64,000 nucleotides of DNA from Roseitranquillus sp963776845 (lineage in GTDB: Bacteria; Pseudomonadota; Alphaproteobacteria; Rhodobacterales; Rhodobacteraceae): NCBI GenBank assembly GCA_963776845.1, contig CAVZOJ010000024.1, forward strand, positions 1 through 64,000, written 5' to 3'. The notes under the pieces were generated by a model. That model did no database searches. It saw only the letters and a list, made by a program, of their open reading frames with translations, and was not told where the DNA came from. Shown in pieces: positions 19,911 to 29,737 of the stretch. Position numbers and translations under genes: made by a program. Numbering within the stretch: the first letter of the stretch is position 1; every line of letters starts with the position of its first letter.

Positions 19911-20276
19911 ATGTCGATCGCAACCGGCGATAAGCTCGAGGGGCAGCCGCTGATACGCCCCTCCTCCACCGACCATCCGCTCTACGAGACGGTCGTCGAA
20001 GCGTGCCGGGGAGTCTACGATCCCGAGATACCGGTGAACATCTACGATCTCGGGCTTGTCTACACGATCGACATCACTCCCGAGAACGACGTCAACGTCA
20101 CGATGACGCTCACTGCACCAGGCTGCCCCGTCGCCGGTGAGATGCCCGGCTGGGTCGCTGGCGCCATCGAGCCGCTGCCCGGCGTGCGCCACGTCGATGT
20201 CGATCTCACGTGGGAACCGCCGTGGGGCATGGACATGATGTCGGATGAGGCGCGGCTGGAACTCGGCTTCATGTAG
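19911..20276 (+). CDS. sufT: SufT-like / MIP18-family Fe-S assembly factor (DUF59)
   Basis: This 121-residue protein is a DUF59 (MIP18) domain. It shows GVYDPEIPVNIYDLGLVY, a middle of alternating strands with VTMTLTAPGCPVAGEMPGW holding the conserved Cys, and the end VDLTWEPPWGMDMMSDEAR. In bacteria such proteins help mature Fe-S proteins alongside the SUF system. The ATG at 19911 was chosen because GGGAG lies about eight bases upstream; the longer open frame upstream has no family similarity. A SufA-like gene lies 3.5 kb downstream on the same strand, but the two are not contiguous. The family assignment is secure; the exact client proteins are unknown. Confidence 0.88.
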   Translation: MSIATGDKLEGQPLIRPSSTDHPLYETVVEACRGVYDPEIPVNIYDLGLVYTIDITPENDVNVTMTLTAPGCPVAGEMPGWVAGAIEPLPGVRHVDVDLTWEPPWGMDMMSDEARLELGFM

Positions 20277-20438
20277 GCGGCCCAGAGGAGCCGGAACCTG
20301 AAGGTCGGTTGTAATGGCTCTCGCAGGCGAGGCTGCGCCAGGTTGACGAAGCGGGTCCAGGTCCTTCGCTGACGGTACCATAAATCCGCCAACTCGATCT
20401 CTTGCGGAACCGCGCGGAGGCGGCCGTGTTCTCCTCCC

Positions 20439-22082
20439 ATGCGACACCTTGTTTCGGCGGCCCTCGCCGTCATATCGCTTGGCCTGATGTCCGCTGTTCT
20501 TGCCCAACAGGACGGCACCTCCGGCGACCCGGTGTTCCCCCGCCAGCAACTGAACGAAGGTCTCCAGCCCCGACCCGAGACGCTTGATCTCGAGACGCCG
20601 CGCACCAGCCTCGAGACGTTCCTCGCGGCAGCGGAGGCCGGGCGGTGGGACGCCGCCGCGCACGTCCTCGACCTCACCGAGGTGGCACCGGACGATCAGC
20701 CGATCGCCGGCCCCGCCCTGGCCCGCGAACTGCACTCGGTGATCAGTCGCAAGGTGATCGTGCGCTGGTCGGACCTGCCCGATCGACCGGATGGGATGGT
20801 CGAGCGCGGATCGAGCGACAACCCGCTGGTGGGCGAGAAGCGCCGCTCTCTCTCGCTTGGTGTCATTGAAAAGGGCGACCGCCCTGTCACGATCCGCCTC
20901 AACCGAACTCAGGAAGAAGGCGGCGAGCCGGCTTGGCTTTTCTCGCCGCAGACAGTCGCGGACACACCCGCCCTCTATGCGCAACATGGACCCTCGGCGC
21001 TTGAACTCGCGATCCCTCCGGCGCTGCAACGCGATGCCGCGTTTGGCCTTCGCCTTTGGGAGATCCTGTTTCTCCCAGCCGCGGTCGCGCTGATCTGGAT
21101 CACCGGCCTTGCCGTTTGGCGTTTCCTCGGCGCCCGCGCCGCCTCTTCGCGCCGACGGCTGCCCCGCCGCATCCTCCGCGACGCGCGGCTCCCCGCGACG
21201 ATTGCCGTCACCGCCGCGCTCTTGTCCTGGCTGACGACCGAACTGCTGGTCGTTTCGTCCGTCGCGTCCGCGATCCTTCAGCCGACGATTCTGCTCGGCT
21301 ACGTCGCGGCGGCGGTCATCCTCGTCGTCAACGTCATCGATGCGATCCTCGAGCGCGTCGTCGCCACCGATCCCGGAGAGATGTCGCAACCCGAGAATGC
21401 CGGCGAGCGGGCGCTTGCGACGGGTATCTCCGGGCTCCGCCGCGCGGTCCTCGTGATCGCCGTCTTAGCCGGGGCGGGCATCATCCTGACCTCGGCCAGC
21501 GTCTTCCAGTCGCTTGGCCTGTCGCTCCTCGCCTCGGCGAGTGTCCTGACACTGGTGCTCGGCTTCGCGGCGCGAGAGGTTTTGGGCAACATCATGGCCT
21601 GCCTGCAGATTTCGCTGAACCGCTCGGCGCGGATCGGCGATCAGGTGATCTTCGAGGGTAAGTGGTGCACGGTGGAGCGCATTCACTTCACGTTCGTCCA
21701 ACTCCAGATCTGGACCGGCAATCGCCTGATCGTACCGGTCTCGCAGTTCGTCTCGGAGCCGTTCGAGAACTGGTCGCTGGGCGACGTCGCCATGATCCGG
21801 CCGATCCGACTGAAGCTCGGCCACGAAGCCGACATCTCGCCCCTCCGCGAGGCGTTCCGTCGGATCGTCAAGGAAGACGAGGGCATCAACCCGAAGGAGG
21901 ACGCCGCGGTCTACGTCACCGGCCACGATGCGTTCGGCATCGATATCCGCTTCAACGTGCCCGTCCCCGATCCTCAGGCAGGCTGGGCCATCGAATGCCG
22001 CGTGCGCGAGAAGCTCCTTGCCAGTGCCCGCGAGCTCGGGGTCGAGATGCCCGATGAAGTGGCCCGCATGGACGCTGCCTGA
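20439..22082 (+). CDS. MscS-family mechanosensitive ion channel
   Basis: A 547-residue protein. Residues 1-22 are a signal peptide ending VLAQQ. Residues 25-185 form a periplasmic domain rich in Glu and Pro. Membrane helices lie at about 200-225, 250-275, 280-305, 335-360 and 365-390. The pore-lining helix is LLASASVLTLVLGFAAREV, and the MscS beta domain follows with RIGDQVIFEGKWCTVERIHF and NRLIVPVSQFVSEPFENWS. The C-terminal alpha/beta domain ends near DAFGIDIRFNVPVPD. The protein should open under membrane tension to release solutes. It is larger than E. coli MscS (286 residues) because of the periplasmic extension. Confidence 0.9.
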   Translation: MRHLVSAALAVISLGLMSAVLAQQDGTSGDPVFPRQQLNEGLQPRPETLDLETPRTSLETFLAAAEAGRWDAAAHVLDLTEVAPDDQPIAGPALARELHSVISRKVIVRWSDLPDRPDGMVERGSSDNPLVGEKRRSLSLGVIEKGDRPVTIRLNRTQEEGGEPAWLFSPQTVADTPALYAQHGPSALELAIPPALQRDAAFGLRLWEILFLPAAVALIWITGLAVWRFLGARAASSRRRLPRRILRDARLPATIAVTAALLSWLTTELLVVSSVASAILQPTILLGYVAAAVILVVNVIDAILERVVATDPGEMSQPENAGERALATGISGLRRAVLVIAVLAGAGIILTSASVFQSLGLSLLASASVLTLVLGFAAREVLGNIMACLQISLNRSARIGDQVIFEGKWCTVERIHFTFVQLQIWTGNRLIVPVSQFVSEPFENWSLGDVAMIRPIRLKLGHEADISPLREAFRRIVKEDEGINPKEDAAVYVTGHDAFGIDIRFNVPVPDPQAGWAIECRVREKLLASARELGVEMPDEVARMDAA

Positions 22083-22355
22083 GCCGGACGGGCCGCAAGA
22101 TCGAGCCCCGTTCGCGGCGCCTCTGAGGCTCCCTCTCCGCGCCGAGAAAACATCGGTGCCTCCGTGGCGTCTCGCCTCCAGTGAGAGGCTGCGATGCGCT
22201 TTTCCCTCGCCCCATACGCGCTTGAGGCTCTTCAATAGGCGAGATCAAAGCGATCAAGCGAAGGTCCCAACTCCGGGCTATGTCGGATCGAGAGAACCCT
22301 GGCAGCGCCACCGATCCAGCTTGTCGACGCAGCGATTCGATCGCATGACACCGGC
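22083..22355. other. Intergenic stretch, nothing recognised
   Basis: Between the MscS-type gene and the GNAT gene I see no gene, strong hairpin or RNA feature. It probably holds the promoter of the following acetyltransferase pair. Confidence 0.4.
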
Positions 22356-23073
22356 ATGGACCACGACCTTTCGCTCGGCGCGCCTGTCACGATCCGCCTC
22401 CCGCGACCGCGGCCGCCGCGCACCGAGATGGCGGGCCGGTGGTGCCGCGTCGTTCCCGTCGATCTCGGCCATGCAGCCGACCTCTTCGAAGCATTCGCCG
22501 TGGACACTTGCGGGCGCGGCTGGACGTATCTTCCCTACGGGCCGTTTTCCTCGCCGAGCGCGCTCGAGACATGGATGCAGGTAAGCTGCCTCGGCGAGGA
22601 TCCGCTCTTCCACACCATCCTCGGTGCGGAGGGACGGCCGCTTGGTGTAGCCAGCTATCTGCGCATCACCCCCGAGCACGGCACGATCGAAATCGGGCAC
22701 ATCCACTTCGCCCCGGCGCTTCAAGGGCACCGCCGCGGCGACCGAGGCTCTGATGCTGATGATGGCCGGCGCCTTCGACGAGCTCGGCTACCGCCGCGTC
22801 GAGTGGAAGTGCGACGCCCTCAATGCTGCTTCGAGACGCGCTGCCGTCCGCCTTGGCTTCGTCTATGAAGGCACGTTCGAACAGGCCGCCGTCGTCAAGG
22901 GACGCAACCGCGACACTGCATGGTTCGCCATGCTCGACCGCGACTGGCCTGAACGGCGCGCCGCCCTTCTGGACTGGCTTGACGGTCTCGATGCCGCCGG
23001 GCGGCAGTCGAGGCCCCTCGCACGCCGAAACGCTTCCTCCGGCGGCACAACCGTGTCACGCATCGACACATGA
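22356..23073 (+). pseudogene. GNAT-family N-acetyltransferase (RimJ/RimL type), frameshifted
   Basis: The first frame gives TEMAGRWCRVVPVDLGHAAD, FHTILGAEGRPLGVASYLRI and EIGHIHFAPAL. The second frame continues TAAATEALMLMMAGAFDELG, YRRVEWKCDALNAASRRAAV and RLGFVYEGTFEQAAVVKGRN, the acetyl-CoA binding region and the end of a RimJ/RimL-type GNAT domain. One extra T near 22720 accounts for the break, and repair gives about 238 residues. The repaired stop overlaps the next ATG by four bases (ATGA at 23070), which supports one co-expressed pair. The likely substrate is the N-terminal amine of a protein or a small amine. Confidence 0.75.
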
Positions 23074-23615
23074 CCGAGCGAGAGAAGATGGTCGCGGGCG
23101 AGCTCTATCGCCCCGGTGACGCAGAGCTTGTCGCGGCGCGGAAGCGCGCGCAGCGACTCCTCCGCGACTACGCCGCCACCGTCTACGGCGACGACGGGCG
23201 CAACGACATCCTGCGCGACCTCTTCGGGGGGCTCGGGCAGGACTGCGCGGTGCGTGCGCCCGTCTATCTCGACTACGGGTTCAACGTCTTTCTCGGGCGC
23301 AGCGTCTTCATCAACAACGCGGTGATGCTCGCAGACGTCTGCCCGATCCGCATCGGCGACAACACGCAGATCGGCGCGATGGCGCAACTCCTTGCCGCCG
23401 ATCACCCTCGTGATCCGCAGATCCGAGACGCCGGGCTGGAGAACGGCAGGCCGGTGACGATCGGCCGGAACTGCTGGATCGGTGCAGGCGCGCTGATTCT
23501 GCCTGGCGTTACCATCGGCGACGACGCCATCGTCGGCGCGGGCGCGGTCGTAACCCGTGACGTCGCGGCCGGCACGACCGTCGTCGGCAGCCCCGCCCGC
23601 CCGATTGGCGCCTGA
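23070..23615 (+). CDS. Sugar O-acetyltransferase (maltose/galactoside acetyltransferase type)
   Basis: A 181-residue left-handed beta-helix acetyltransferase. It starts with the Maa N-terminal domain (EREKMVAGELYRPGDAELVA). The hexapeptide repeats follow in FLGRSVFINNAVMLADVCPI and VTIGRNCWIGAGALILPGVT. The catalytic His is in LLAADHPRDP and the acetyl-CoA loop in VVTRDVAAGTTVVGSPARP. Such enzymes move acetyl from acetyl-CoA to a sugar hydroxyl; the physiological acceptor is often unknown. The start overlaps the stop of the GNAT gene by four bases. Confidence 0.9.
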   Translation: MTEREKMVAGELYRPGDAELVAARKRAQRLLRDYAATVYGDDGRNDILRDLFGGLGQDCAVRAPVYLDYGFNVFLGRSVFINNAVMLADVCPIRIGDNTQIGAMAQLLAADHPRDPQIRDAGLENGRPVTIGRNCWIGAGALILPGVTIGDDAIVGAGAVVTRDVAAGTTVVGSPARPIGA

Positions 23616-23832
23616 CCGATGTCGTGGCATCGGACTCGGTCGAGAGACCGACGCTGAGACGGGGCTCTCGGCTTCTGCGGCCGGTCTACATTGCTCACGC
23701 CCGCAAGCGGCCTCGAAGCACTCGGAGCCGACTTTGGACGCCGGGGCGATCACGAAACAGCGCCAAACGCGACCCCCTTTAACAAGAACCTTCACGCCCT
23801 TAGTGTAGAGTTTACCGCAAAGGAGCGCGCGC

Positions 23833-24213
23833 ATGTTCTCGATACCCGGCAAGGCGCCCGTCACGATCACGCCCGCCGCCGTCCGACAAATTACCAAGCT
23901 CATGGCCCGCGATGACGCCATGGGACTGCGCATTGGCGTCAAGAAGGGCGGCTGCGCCGGCATGGAATATACCATGGACTACGTTGCGGAGGCCGATCCC
24001 AACGACGAGGTGGTCGAGCAGGACGGCGCCCGCGTGCTGATCGCGCCTATGGCGCAGATGTTCCTCTTCGGCACCGAGATCGACTACGAGACGTCGCTGC
24101 TCGAGTCCGGGTTCAAGTTTCGCAACCCGAACGTGACCGAGTCGTGCGGCTGCGGCGAGTCGATCAAGTTCCGCGACGTCGAGGATCTTGCCGAGGAACG
24201 CCGGGCCGGCTGA
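23833..24213 (+). CDS. A-type Fe-S carrier (SufA/IscA family)
   Basis: A 126-residue A-type carrier of Fe-S clusters. The three conserved cysteines are in KKGGCAGMEY and in the C-terminal ESCGCGESIKF, and the middle VLIAPMAQMFLFGTEIDYE matches the family. A strong site AAAGGAG stands 8 bases before the ATG. The protein probably receives clusters from the SUF scaffold and passes them to target enzymes in the cytosol. The suf operon itself is not in the window, so SufA, IscA and ErpA cannot be separated by context. The 217-base gap upstream (23616-23832) is AT-richer near its end and is likely to hold the promoter. Confidence 0.88.
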   Translation: MFSIPGKAPVTITPAAVRQITKLMARDDAMGLRIGVKKGGCAGMEYTMDYVAEADPNDEVVEQDGARVLIAPMAQMFLFGTEIDYETSLLESGFKFRNPNVTESCGCGESIKFRDVEDLAEERRAG

Positions 24214-24282
24214 CTTCGGCCCAGACCCGACAGCACCAGATACCGCTTCGCCCTGCGGACGGAGCCCATTGGAGGCCAGGAC

Positions 24283-25026
24283 ATGCGCAAGCTCGCCGCC
24301 GGGAATTGGAAGATGAACGGCACGGCAGAGAATTTGGGCGAAGTGCGCGCCCTTGCGGATCGGCATCCGGAGCCCGGCTGCGATGTTCTGCTCTGCCCGC
24401 CGGCCACGCTGATCGACCGCATGGCCGACATCGCCTCCGCGACGCGCTTTCTGGTCGGGGGGCAGGACTGCCACGCTGCGGCCAGCGGCGCCCATACCGG
24501 AGACATCTCGGCGGCGATGCTGGCAGATGCTGGCGCCACCCACGTCATTCTCGGTCACTCCGAGCGCCGTACCGATCACGGTGAGACCGACGCGGACGTC
24601 TGCGCCAAGGTATCGGCCGCCCTTGCCGCAGACCTGACGCCAGTCGTCTGCCTCGGCGAGACGCTCGATGAGCGCGAGGGTGGACGCACGATAGAGGTGG
24701 TGGAACGGCAACTCGGCGGCTCGATTCCAGACGAGGTTGATGCAGGCCGGCTGGTGGTCGCCTACGAGCCGGTCTGGGCCATCGGCACCGGGAAAGTTCC
24801 GACGATCGAGCAGATCGCGGAGGTTCACCGCATCCTCCGCGACCGCCTGGTCGAGCGCTTCGGCGAGGATGCGCGCGAGGTTCCGCTGCTCTACGGCGGT
24901 TCGGTCAAGCCCTCCAACGCGGCCGAAATCTTCGCGGTGCCGGACGTCGACGGCGCGCTCGTCGGAGGGGCCTCGCTCAAGGCGGCAGACTTCTCGGGCA
25001 TCATCTCGGCGCTCGAATCCGCATGA
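24283..25026 (+). CDS. tpiA: Triosephosphate isomerase
   Basis: TpiA interconverts dihydroxyacetone phosphate and glyceraldehyde 3-phosphate. The 247-residue length is standard. Catalytic Lys is in GNWKMNGT near residue 12, the electrophile His in VILGHSERR near 91, and the catalytic Glu in VAYEPVWAIGTGK near 160. The phosphate-binding ending VPLLYGGSVKPSNA is present. GGAGG lies upstream of the ATG. It runs convergently with the FAD monooxygenase, only 16 bases between the stops. Confidence 0.97.
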   Translation: MRKLAAGNWKMNGTAENLGEVRALADRHPEPGCDVLLCPPATLIDRMADIASATRFLVGGQDCHAAASGAHTGDISAAMLADAGATHVILGHSERRTDHGETDADVCAKVSAALAADLTPVVCLGETLDEREGGRTIEVVERQLGGSIPDEVDAGRLVVAYEPVWAIGTGKVPTIEQIAEVHRILRDRLVERFGEDAREVPLLYGGSVKPSNAAEIFAVPDVDGALVGGASLKAADFSGIISALESA

Positions 25027-25042
25027 GGCGAACGCTTCCGAT

Positions 25043-26242
25043 CTAGGGCCGCTCGCGCGTCTCGTCGTGGTCGTAAACCCAGTCGAAGCGTGCGATCGCA
25101 CCGCCGGGCCTGATCCGCTCCATCAATCCGAGTCCCAAGTGCAGAACCCGTCGCTGCGGGCCGCGCCACATGTGGTACACCCAAGCGTTGGTCCCCGCGG
25201 CGGCGACGATACGTGCGGCGCGCGTACGACGACGCCCCTCGTAGACCGAAAGGGCGCGCTGCAACGGAAGCGTGGCGACGCAGTCTGCCAGCGCCCAGGC
25301 ATCCTCCAGCGCCATGTTGGCGCCCTGCGCGAGAAACGGCAGCGTCGGGTGTGCGGCATCGCCGGCAAGAACGACGTGCCGGCCGTGCCAGCGGCGCGCC
25401 ACGTCATGCCGGTGCAGGCCCCAGACATAGACGTCTCGCACCTCGTCGAGCAGCCCCGCTAGTCGCTGCGAAACTCCGCTAAACCGCCGCCGCATGTCCT
25501 CAGGGTCGCCCGGCGTCGACCAGCCCTCCGACGTCCAGGCACGCCGCGCCTCGACCGCAACGAGATTCCGAAGTCCGCCCGCAAGCGGGTAGGTGACCAC
25601 GTGTCGGCCGGGCGCCATGTGCACCTCGGCAACCGCTGGTCCCCTCCCCGGGACCAGCGCGCGCCAGGCGACCTGCCCCGTGAAGCGCGCCTCCTCAGCA
25701 TCGCCCAGAGCCGATCGGGTACAGCCCCTAAGGCCGTCCGCGCCGACGACGAGGTCCGCCTCCCGCGTCGACCCATCGGCCATCACAAGTTGCCCGCCCG
25801 AAGTGCTGTCGGTCACGCCGGCAACACTCGCTCCGGTCTCGATCCGCACGCCTGCCCGGCGGGCTGAGGTAGCCAACAGTTCGAGCAGGCGTGCGCGATG
25901 CACAAGCACCCAGTCGCGGCCACCCAGCTCCATTCGAACTACGCGCCGGTCGTCCTCCGCCCGCCGCAGTTCCACGGCCTCGGCCGCGAGGCCTGCGCGC
26001 CGGAGATCCCCGTCGAGCCCCAGCGCGCGCAGCACGGCCACCCCGTTTGGCGTAATCTGAAGCCCTGCCCCGACCTCGGTCAAAGCGTCCGCCCGTTCCA
26101 GCACCACGACGTCGACGCCACGCCGCGCCATAGCCAGAGCCGTCGCAAGACCCGCGACACCGGCCCCCACGATCACCACATCCCTGACATGCGACGCGCC
26201 GGAGACGTCGCTCCGCCGCGGTGTCACCTCGTCAGGACTCAC
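25043..26242 (-). CDS. FAD-dependent monooxygenase (salicylate hydroxylase type)
   Basis: A 399-residue class A flavoprotein monooxygenase. The FAD-binding Rossmann motif is VVIVGAGVAGLATALAMARR near residues 22-41, with VVVLERAD as the ribose-binding strand. The DG motif is VVGADGLRGCTRSAL, and the second FAD motif is HVVLAGDAAHPTLPFLAQGA. The family hydroxylates aromatic rings using NAD(P)H and oxygen; the substrate is not evident. The gene starts 3 bases after the dksA stop codon, so the two are probably transcribed together. The C-terminus ends FDWVYDHDETRERP, as in related proteins near dksA. Confidence 0.88.
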   Translation of the reverse strand: MSPDEVTPRRSDVSGASHVRDVVIVGAGVAGLATALAMARRGVDVVVLERADALTEVGAGLQITPNGVAVLRALGLDGDLRRAGLAAEAVELRRAEDDRRVVRMELGGRDWVLVHRARLLELLATSARRAGVRIETGASVAGVTDSTSGGQLVMADGSTREADLVVGADGLRGCTRSALGDAEEARFTGQVAWRALVPGRGPAVAEVHMAPGRHVVTYPLAGGLRNLVAVEARRAWTSEGWSTPGDPEDMRRRFSGVSQRLAGLLDEVRDVYVWGLHRHDVARRWHGRHVVLAGDAAHPTLPFLAQGANMALEDAWALADCVATLPLQRALSVYEGRRRTRAARIVAAAGTNAWVYHMWRGPQRRVLHLGLGLMERIRPGGAIARFDWVYDHDETRERP

Positions 26243-26245
26243 GCG

Positions 26246-26668
26246 CTACTCGTCGCGGTGGACCTTTTCGCGCCGCTCGTGCCGTTCCTGGGCCTCGAGG
26301 CTCATCGTGGCGATGGGCCTTGCGTCAAGGCGCTTGAGCGAGATCGGATCGCCCGTCTCCTCACAGTAGCCGTATTCGCCCTCCTCGATCCGGCGGAGCG
26401 CGGCGTCGATCTTGGCGACGAGCTTGCGTTGGCGGTCCCGGGTCCGGAGCTCGAGCGCGCGGTCGGTCTCCTCGCTGGCGCGGTCTGCGACGTCGGGAAT
26501 GTTGCGGCTGCCGTCCTGCAGGCCCTCGATCGTCAGCCTGCTCTCGTCGAGCAGATCGTTCTTCCAAGTGGCGAGCTTGCGGCGGAAATATTCGAGCTGG
26601 CGCTCGTTCATGAACGGTTCGTCATCTGCCGGACGATAGTCCTCGGGCAGAAACGTCTCAGCCTTCAT
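26246..26668 (-). CDS. dksA: RNA polymerase-binding transcription factor DksA
   Basis: About 140 residues from the ATG at 26668, chosen because GAGGGG precedes it; a longer frame reaches 26731 without support. The coiled-coil domain shows ERQLEYFRRKLATWKNDLLD, and the acidic coil tip is around VADRASEETDRA. The globular end has EEGEYGYCEETGDPISLKRL with a single remaining zinc-finger cysteine, as is common in alphaproteobacterial DksA. It binds the secondary channel of RNA polymerase and, with ppGpp, tunes rRNA and amino-acid promoters. It leads a probable two-gene operon with the monooxygenase. Confidence 0.93.
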   Translation of the reverse strand: MKAETFLPEDYRPADDEPFMNERQLEYFRRKLATWKNDLLDESRLTIEGLQDGSRNIPDVADRASEETDRALELRTRDRQRKLVAKIDAALRRIEEGEYGYCEETGDPISLKRLDARPIATMSLEAQERHERREKVHRDE

Positions 26669-26847
26669 ACTGGTCCCCTCTTCTCGTCCGACGGATCGCT
26701 CGGACATCCCTGATCCAGTCGGGCGGTTCATGGCGGCGGACGTACCCCAAGGCCCTTGGCTTGTCGATAAGCTCTGACACCTTCTTGTAGGATTCGGAGC
26801 AGAGGGTTAGCGTCGCGAGCGAGGCTTCTGAGCGGGCGCTAGACCCT

Positions 26848-27693
<846 letters not shown>

Positions 27694-27780
27694 CGGCGGG
27701 ATGTCGCCGAGAACGAGGCCTCGGCATGGAGTCGTGAAGCAGCGTCCGCTAGGCCGCGACGCACGTTGAGGAATCCTCCG

Positions 27781-28227
27781 ATGTCGCAGACGACGATCAG
27801 AGCGCTCGAGGCCGCGGACCGCGACGACTGGCGTCGGATGTGGACCGGCTATCTCGACTTCTACGGCGCCCGCGCCGACGAGGCCGTCTATCGCGCGTCG
27901 TTCGACCGGCTTCTCGGCAACGATCCGCGCGATTTCTCCGGGCTCGTGGCGCTCGTCGGAGGGGCGCCGGCGGGGCTTGCTCACTATCTGTTCCACCGCC
28001 ACGGCTGGAAGCTTCGGGACGTCTGCTACCTGCAGGACCTCTGGGTGGAGCCACAGTTTCGTGGCCATGGGGTCGGCGCCGCCCTCGTCCGCGGGGTCTA
28101 CGCCGCGGCGGACACCGCGGGCGCCCCCGACGTCTACTGGTTGACGGCCGAGGACAATGCGCCGGCACGCCGCCTCTACGACCAGGTCGGCCGGCTGACC
28201 CCGTTCATCAAGTACGATCGCGCATGA
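27781..28227 (+). CDS. GNAT-family N-acetyltransferase
   Basis: A 148-residue GNAT protein. It has the first conserved part around DRDDWRRMWTGYLDFYGA, motif A VCYLQDLWVEPQFRGHGVGA with the Q/R-x-x-G-x-G/A acetyl-CoA loop, and motif B VYWLTAEDNAPARRLYDQVG. The ATG at 27781 is preferred over a longer frame from 27766. Its stop codon overlaps the next gene's start by four bases (ATGA), so translation is probably coupled. The substrate is unknown. Confidence 0.88.
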   Translation: MSQTTIRALEAADRDDWRRMWTGYLDFYGARADEAVYRASFDRLLGNDPRDFSGLVALVGGAPAGLAHYLFHRHGWKLRDVCYLQDLWVEPQFRGHGVGAALVRGVYAAADTAGAPDVYWLTAEDNAPARRLYDQVGRLTPFIKYDRA

Positions 28228-29579
28228 GGCGCTTGGCGCTCGTGATCACGCTGCTCATGGTCGGCTGCACGCCGGTCGCGACTGAGACCGAGCGTGCCGT
28301 CGCCACGCCCGTCACGCTGCCGCCGATGAAGGTTTTTTCGGCACCGCGGGCAAGCAAGCCCGCGCGCTCCAACGTCGAGATCGCGCAGGACTTCATGGAC
28401 CTGACCTTCATGCTCGAGAGCGGTCGGCGCATCGAGACGTTCACCCGGTTCGAGGGGCCGATCCGCGTCCGCCTAATCGGTAGCGCCTCGGAAAGCCTGT
28501 CGCGTGATCTCGATCGTCTTCTGGTGCGGCTGCGAGACGAAGCGCGGATCGACGTCGCACGCGTTTCGTCGGGAAGCGCCGCCGAGATCACGGTCGAAGC
28601 CGTCCCGCAACGCATGATGCGCCGCGCCGTGCCACAGGCGGCGTGCTTCGTCGTACCGCGAATCTCGGGATGGAACGAGTTCCGGCGGAATCGGCGATCC
28701 CCCGACCTCGACTGGACGACGCTGACTGTGCGCGAGCGCGTCTCCGTCTTCATCCCCGCCGATGCGCCGCCGCAGGAGATGCGCGATTGCCTGCACGAGG
28801 AGCTTGCGCAGGCGCTCGGCCCGCTCAACGACCTCTACCGGCTGACCGACAGCGTCTTCAACGACGACAATTTCAACACCGTCCTTACAGGCTTCGACAT
28901 GCTGATCCTGCGGACGACCTACGCCCCGGAGTTGCGCTCCGGCATGTCGCGGCAAGAGGTGGCGGCACGGGTGCCGGCCGTTCTCGCCCGCCTCAACCCC
29001 TCCGGGCGGACGGGAGGCGCGACGCGCAGCGAAACGCCCCGGAGCTGGATCGAGGCTGTCGAGACCGCGCTAGGCCCGCGTGCGAGCGACGCGCAGCGGG
29101 TCGCGGCCGCGAAGCGGGCCGTCGCCATCGCCCGATCCGAGGGCTGGACCGACAACCGTTTGGCCTTCTCGCTCTACGCGCTCGGCCGGCTCAGCCTGCC
29201 GACCGATCCGCGGCTTGCGCTGGCCTCCTTCCTCGAGGCCGCGGAGATCTACCACAATGACCCGACCACCCGACTGCAGGAAGCGCACGTCGCCATGCAG
29301 CTCTCGGCGTTTGCGCTTTCGGCTGGAGACGCGGAAGCGGTGCTGAAGATGGTCGAGCCGCAACTCGCCCCCGCGCGCAACGGCGAGAATGCGGCCCTCC
29401 TCGCCTCACTGCTCATGCTCAAGTCGGAGGCCCTGGCGATGCAAGGTCGCGCAGGCGAGGCCCGCGCCGTGCGGGCCGAGAGCCTCGGCTGGGCCCGCTA
29501 TGGCTTTGGCACCGATGAAGTCGTGCGCGCGCATGCGGCCGAAATCGCCGCATTGACGCCGGCAGGATCGGGCGGGTGA
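28224..29579 (+). CDS. DUF2927 lipoprotein
   Basis: A 451-residue protein with a lipoprotein signal: a hydrophobic start and the lipobox LLMVGC (Cys about residue 14). The DUF2927 domain runs from about residue 50 to 250 and includes ESGRRIETFTRFEGPIRVRL, AVPQAACFVVPRISGWNEFR and DCLHEELAQALGPLNDLYRL, whose HEE helix looks like a metal-protease-type motif. The C-terminal third is helical and resembles tetratricopeptide repeats (alternating Ala/Leu helices after residue 290). It is anchored in the outer or inner membrane facing the periplasm. It overlaps the GNAT gene upstream and a small membrane protein downstream, inside the MoxR-CoxE group. Function is unknown. Confidence 0.82.
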   Translation: MRRLALVITLLMVGCTPVATETERAVATPVTLPPMKVFSAPRASKPARSNVEIAQDFMDLTFMLESGRRIETFTRFEGPIRVRLIGSASESLSRDLDRLLVRLRDEARIDVARVSSGSAAEITVEAVPQRMMRRAVPQAACFVVPRISGWNEFRRNRRSPDLDWTTLTVRERVSVFIPADAPPQEMRDCLHEELAQALGPLNDLYRLTDSVFNDDNFNTVLTGFDMLILRTTYAPELRSGMSRQEVAARVPAVLARLNPSGRTGGATRSETPRSWIEAVETALGPRASDAQRVAAAKRAVAIARSEGWTDNRLAFSLYALGRLSLPTDPRLALASFLEAAEIYHNDPTTRLQEAHVAMQLSAFALSAGDAEAVLKMVEPQLAPARNGENAALLASLLMLKSEALAMQGRAGEARAVRAESLGWARYGFGTDEVVRAHAAEIAALTPAGSGG

Positions 29580-29737
29580 TCCTCGCCGGCCTCATTCTCG
29601 GCGGCGCGTTCGGCGCGTGGCAGGCGCGCCGGCGAAAGGGCAACCGACTCGACATGGCGCAATGGGCGGCTGTCTATGCCATCCTGTTCGGGCTGATCGG
29701 CCTCATCCTGACGATCACGATCGGTCGTCTGGCCTGA
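29576..29737 (+). CDS. Small two-helix membrane protein (53 residues)
   Basis: A GTG at 29576 overlaps the stop codon of the DUF2927 gene, and its TGA overlaps the ATG of the VWA gene at 29737. The product has two hydrophobic segments: LAGLILGGAFGAW at residues 3-15 and AAVYAILFGLIGLILTITIG at about 31-50, separated by a basic loop QARRRKGNRLD. The perfect fit between two overlapping neighbours and the membrane pattern make it a real gene, though too short for usual gene length filters. The basic loop suggests both ends face the periplasm. Its role is unknown; it may anchor the MoxR-VWA partners to the membrane. Confidence 0.75.
   Translation: MILAGLILGGAFGAWQARRRKGNRLDMAQWAAVYAILFGLIGLILTITIGRLA

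Noticed and set aside
19770..21389. 539-codon minus-strand frame across the SufT-like and MscS genes
   Set aside because: It lies antisense to two well supported genes and has low-complexity Arg/Gly/Asp composition.
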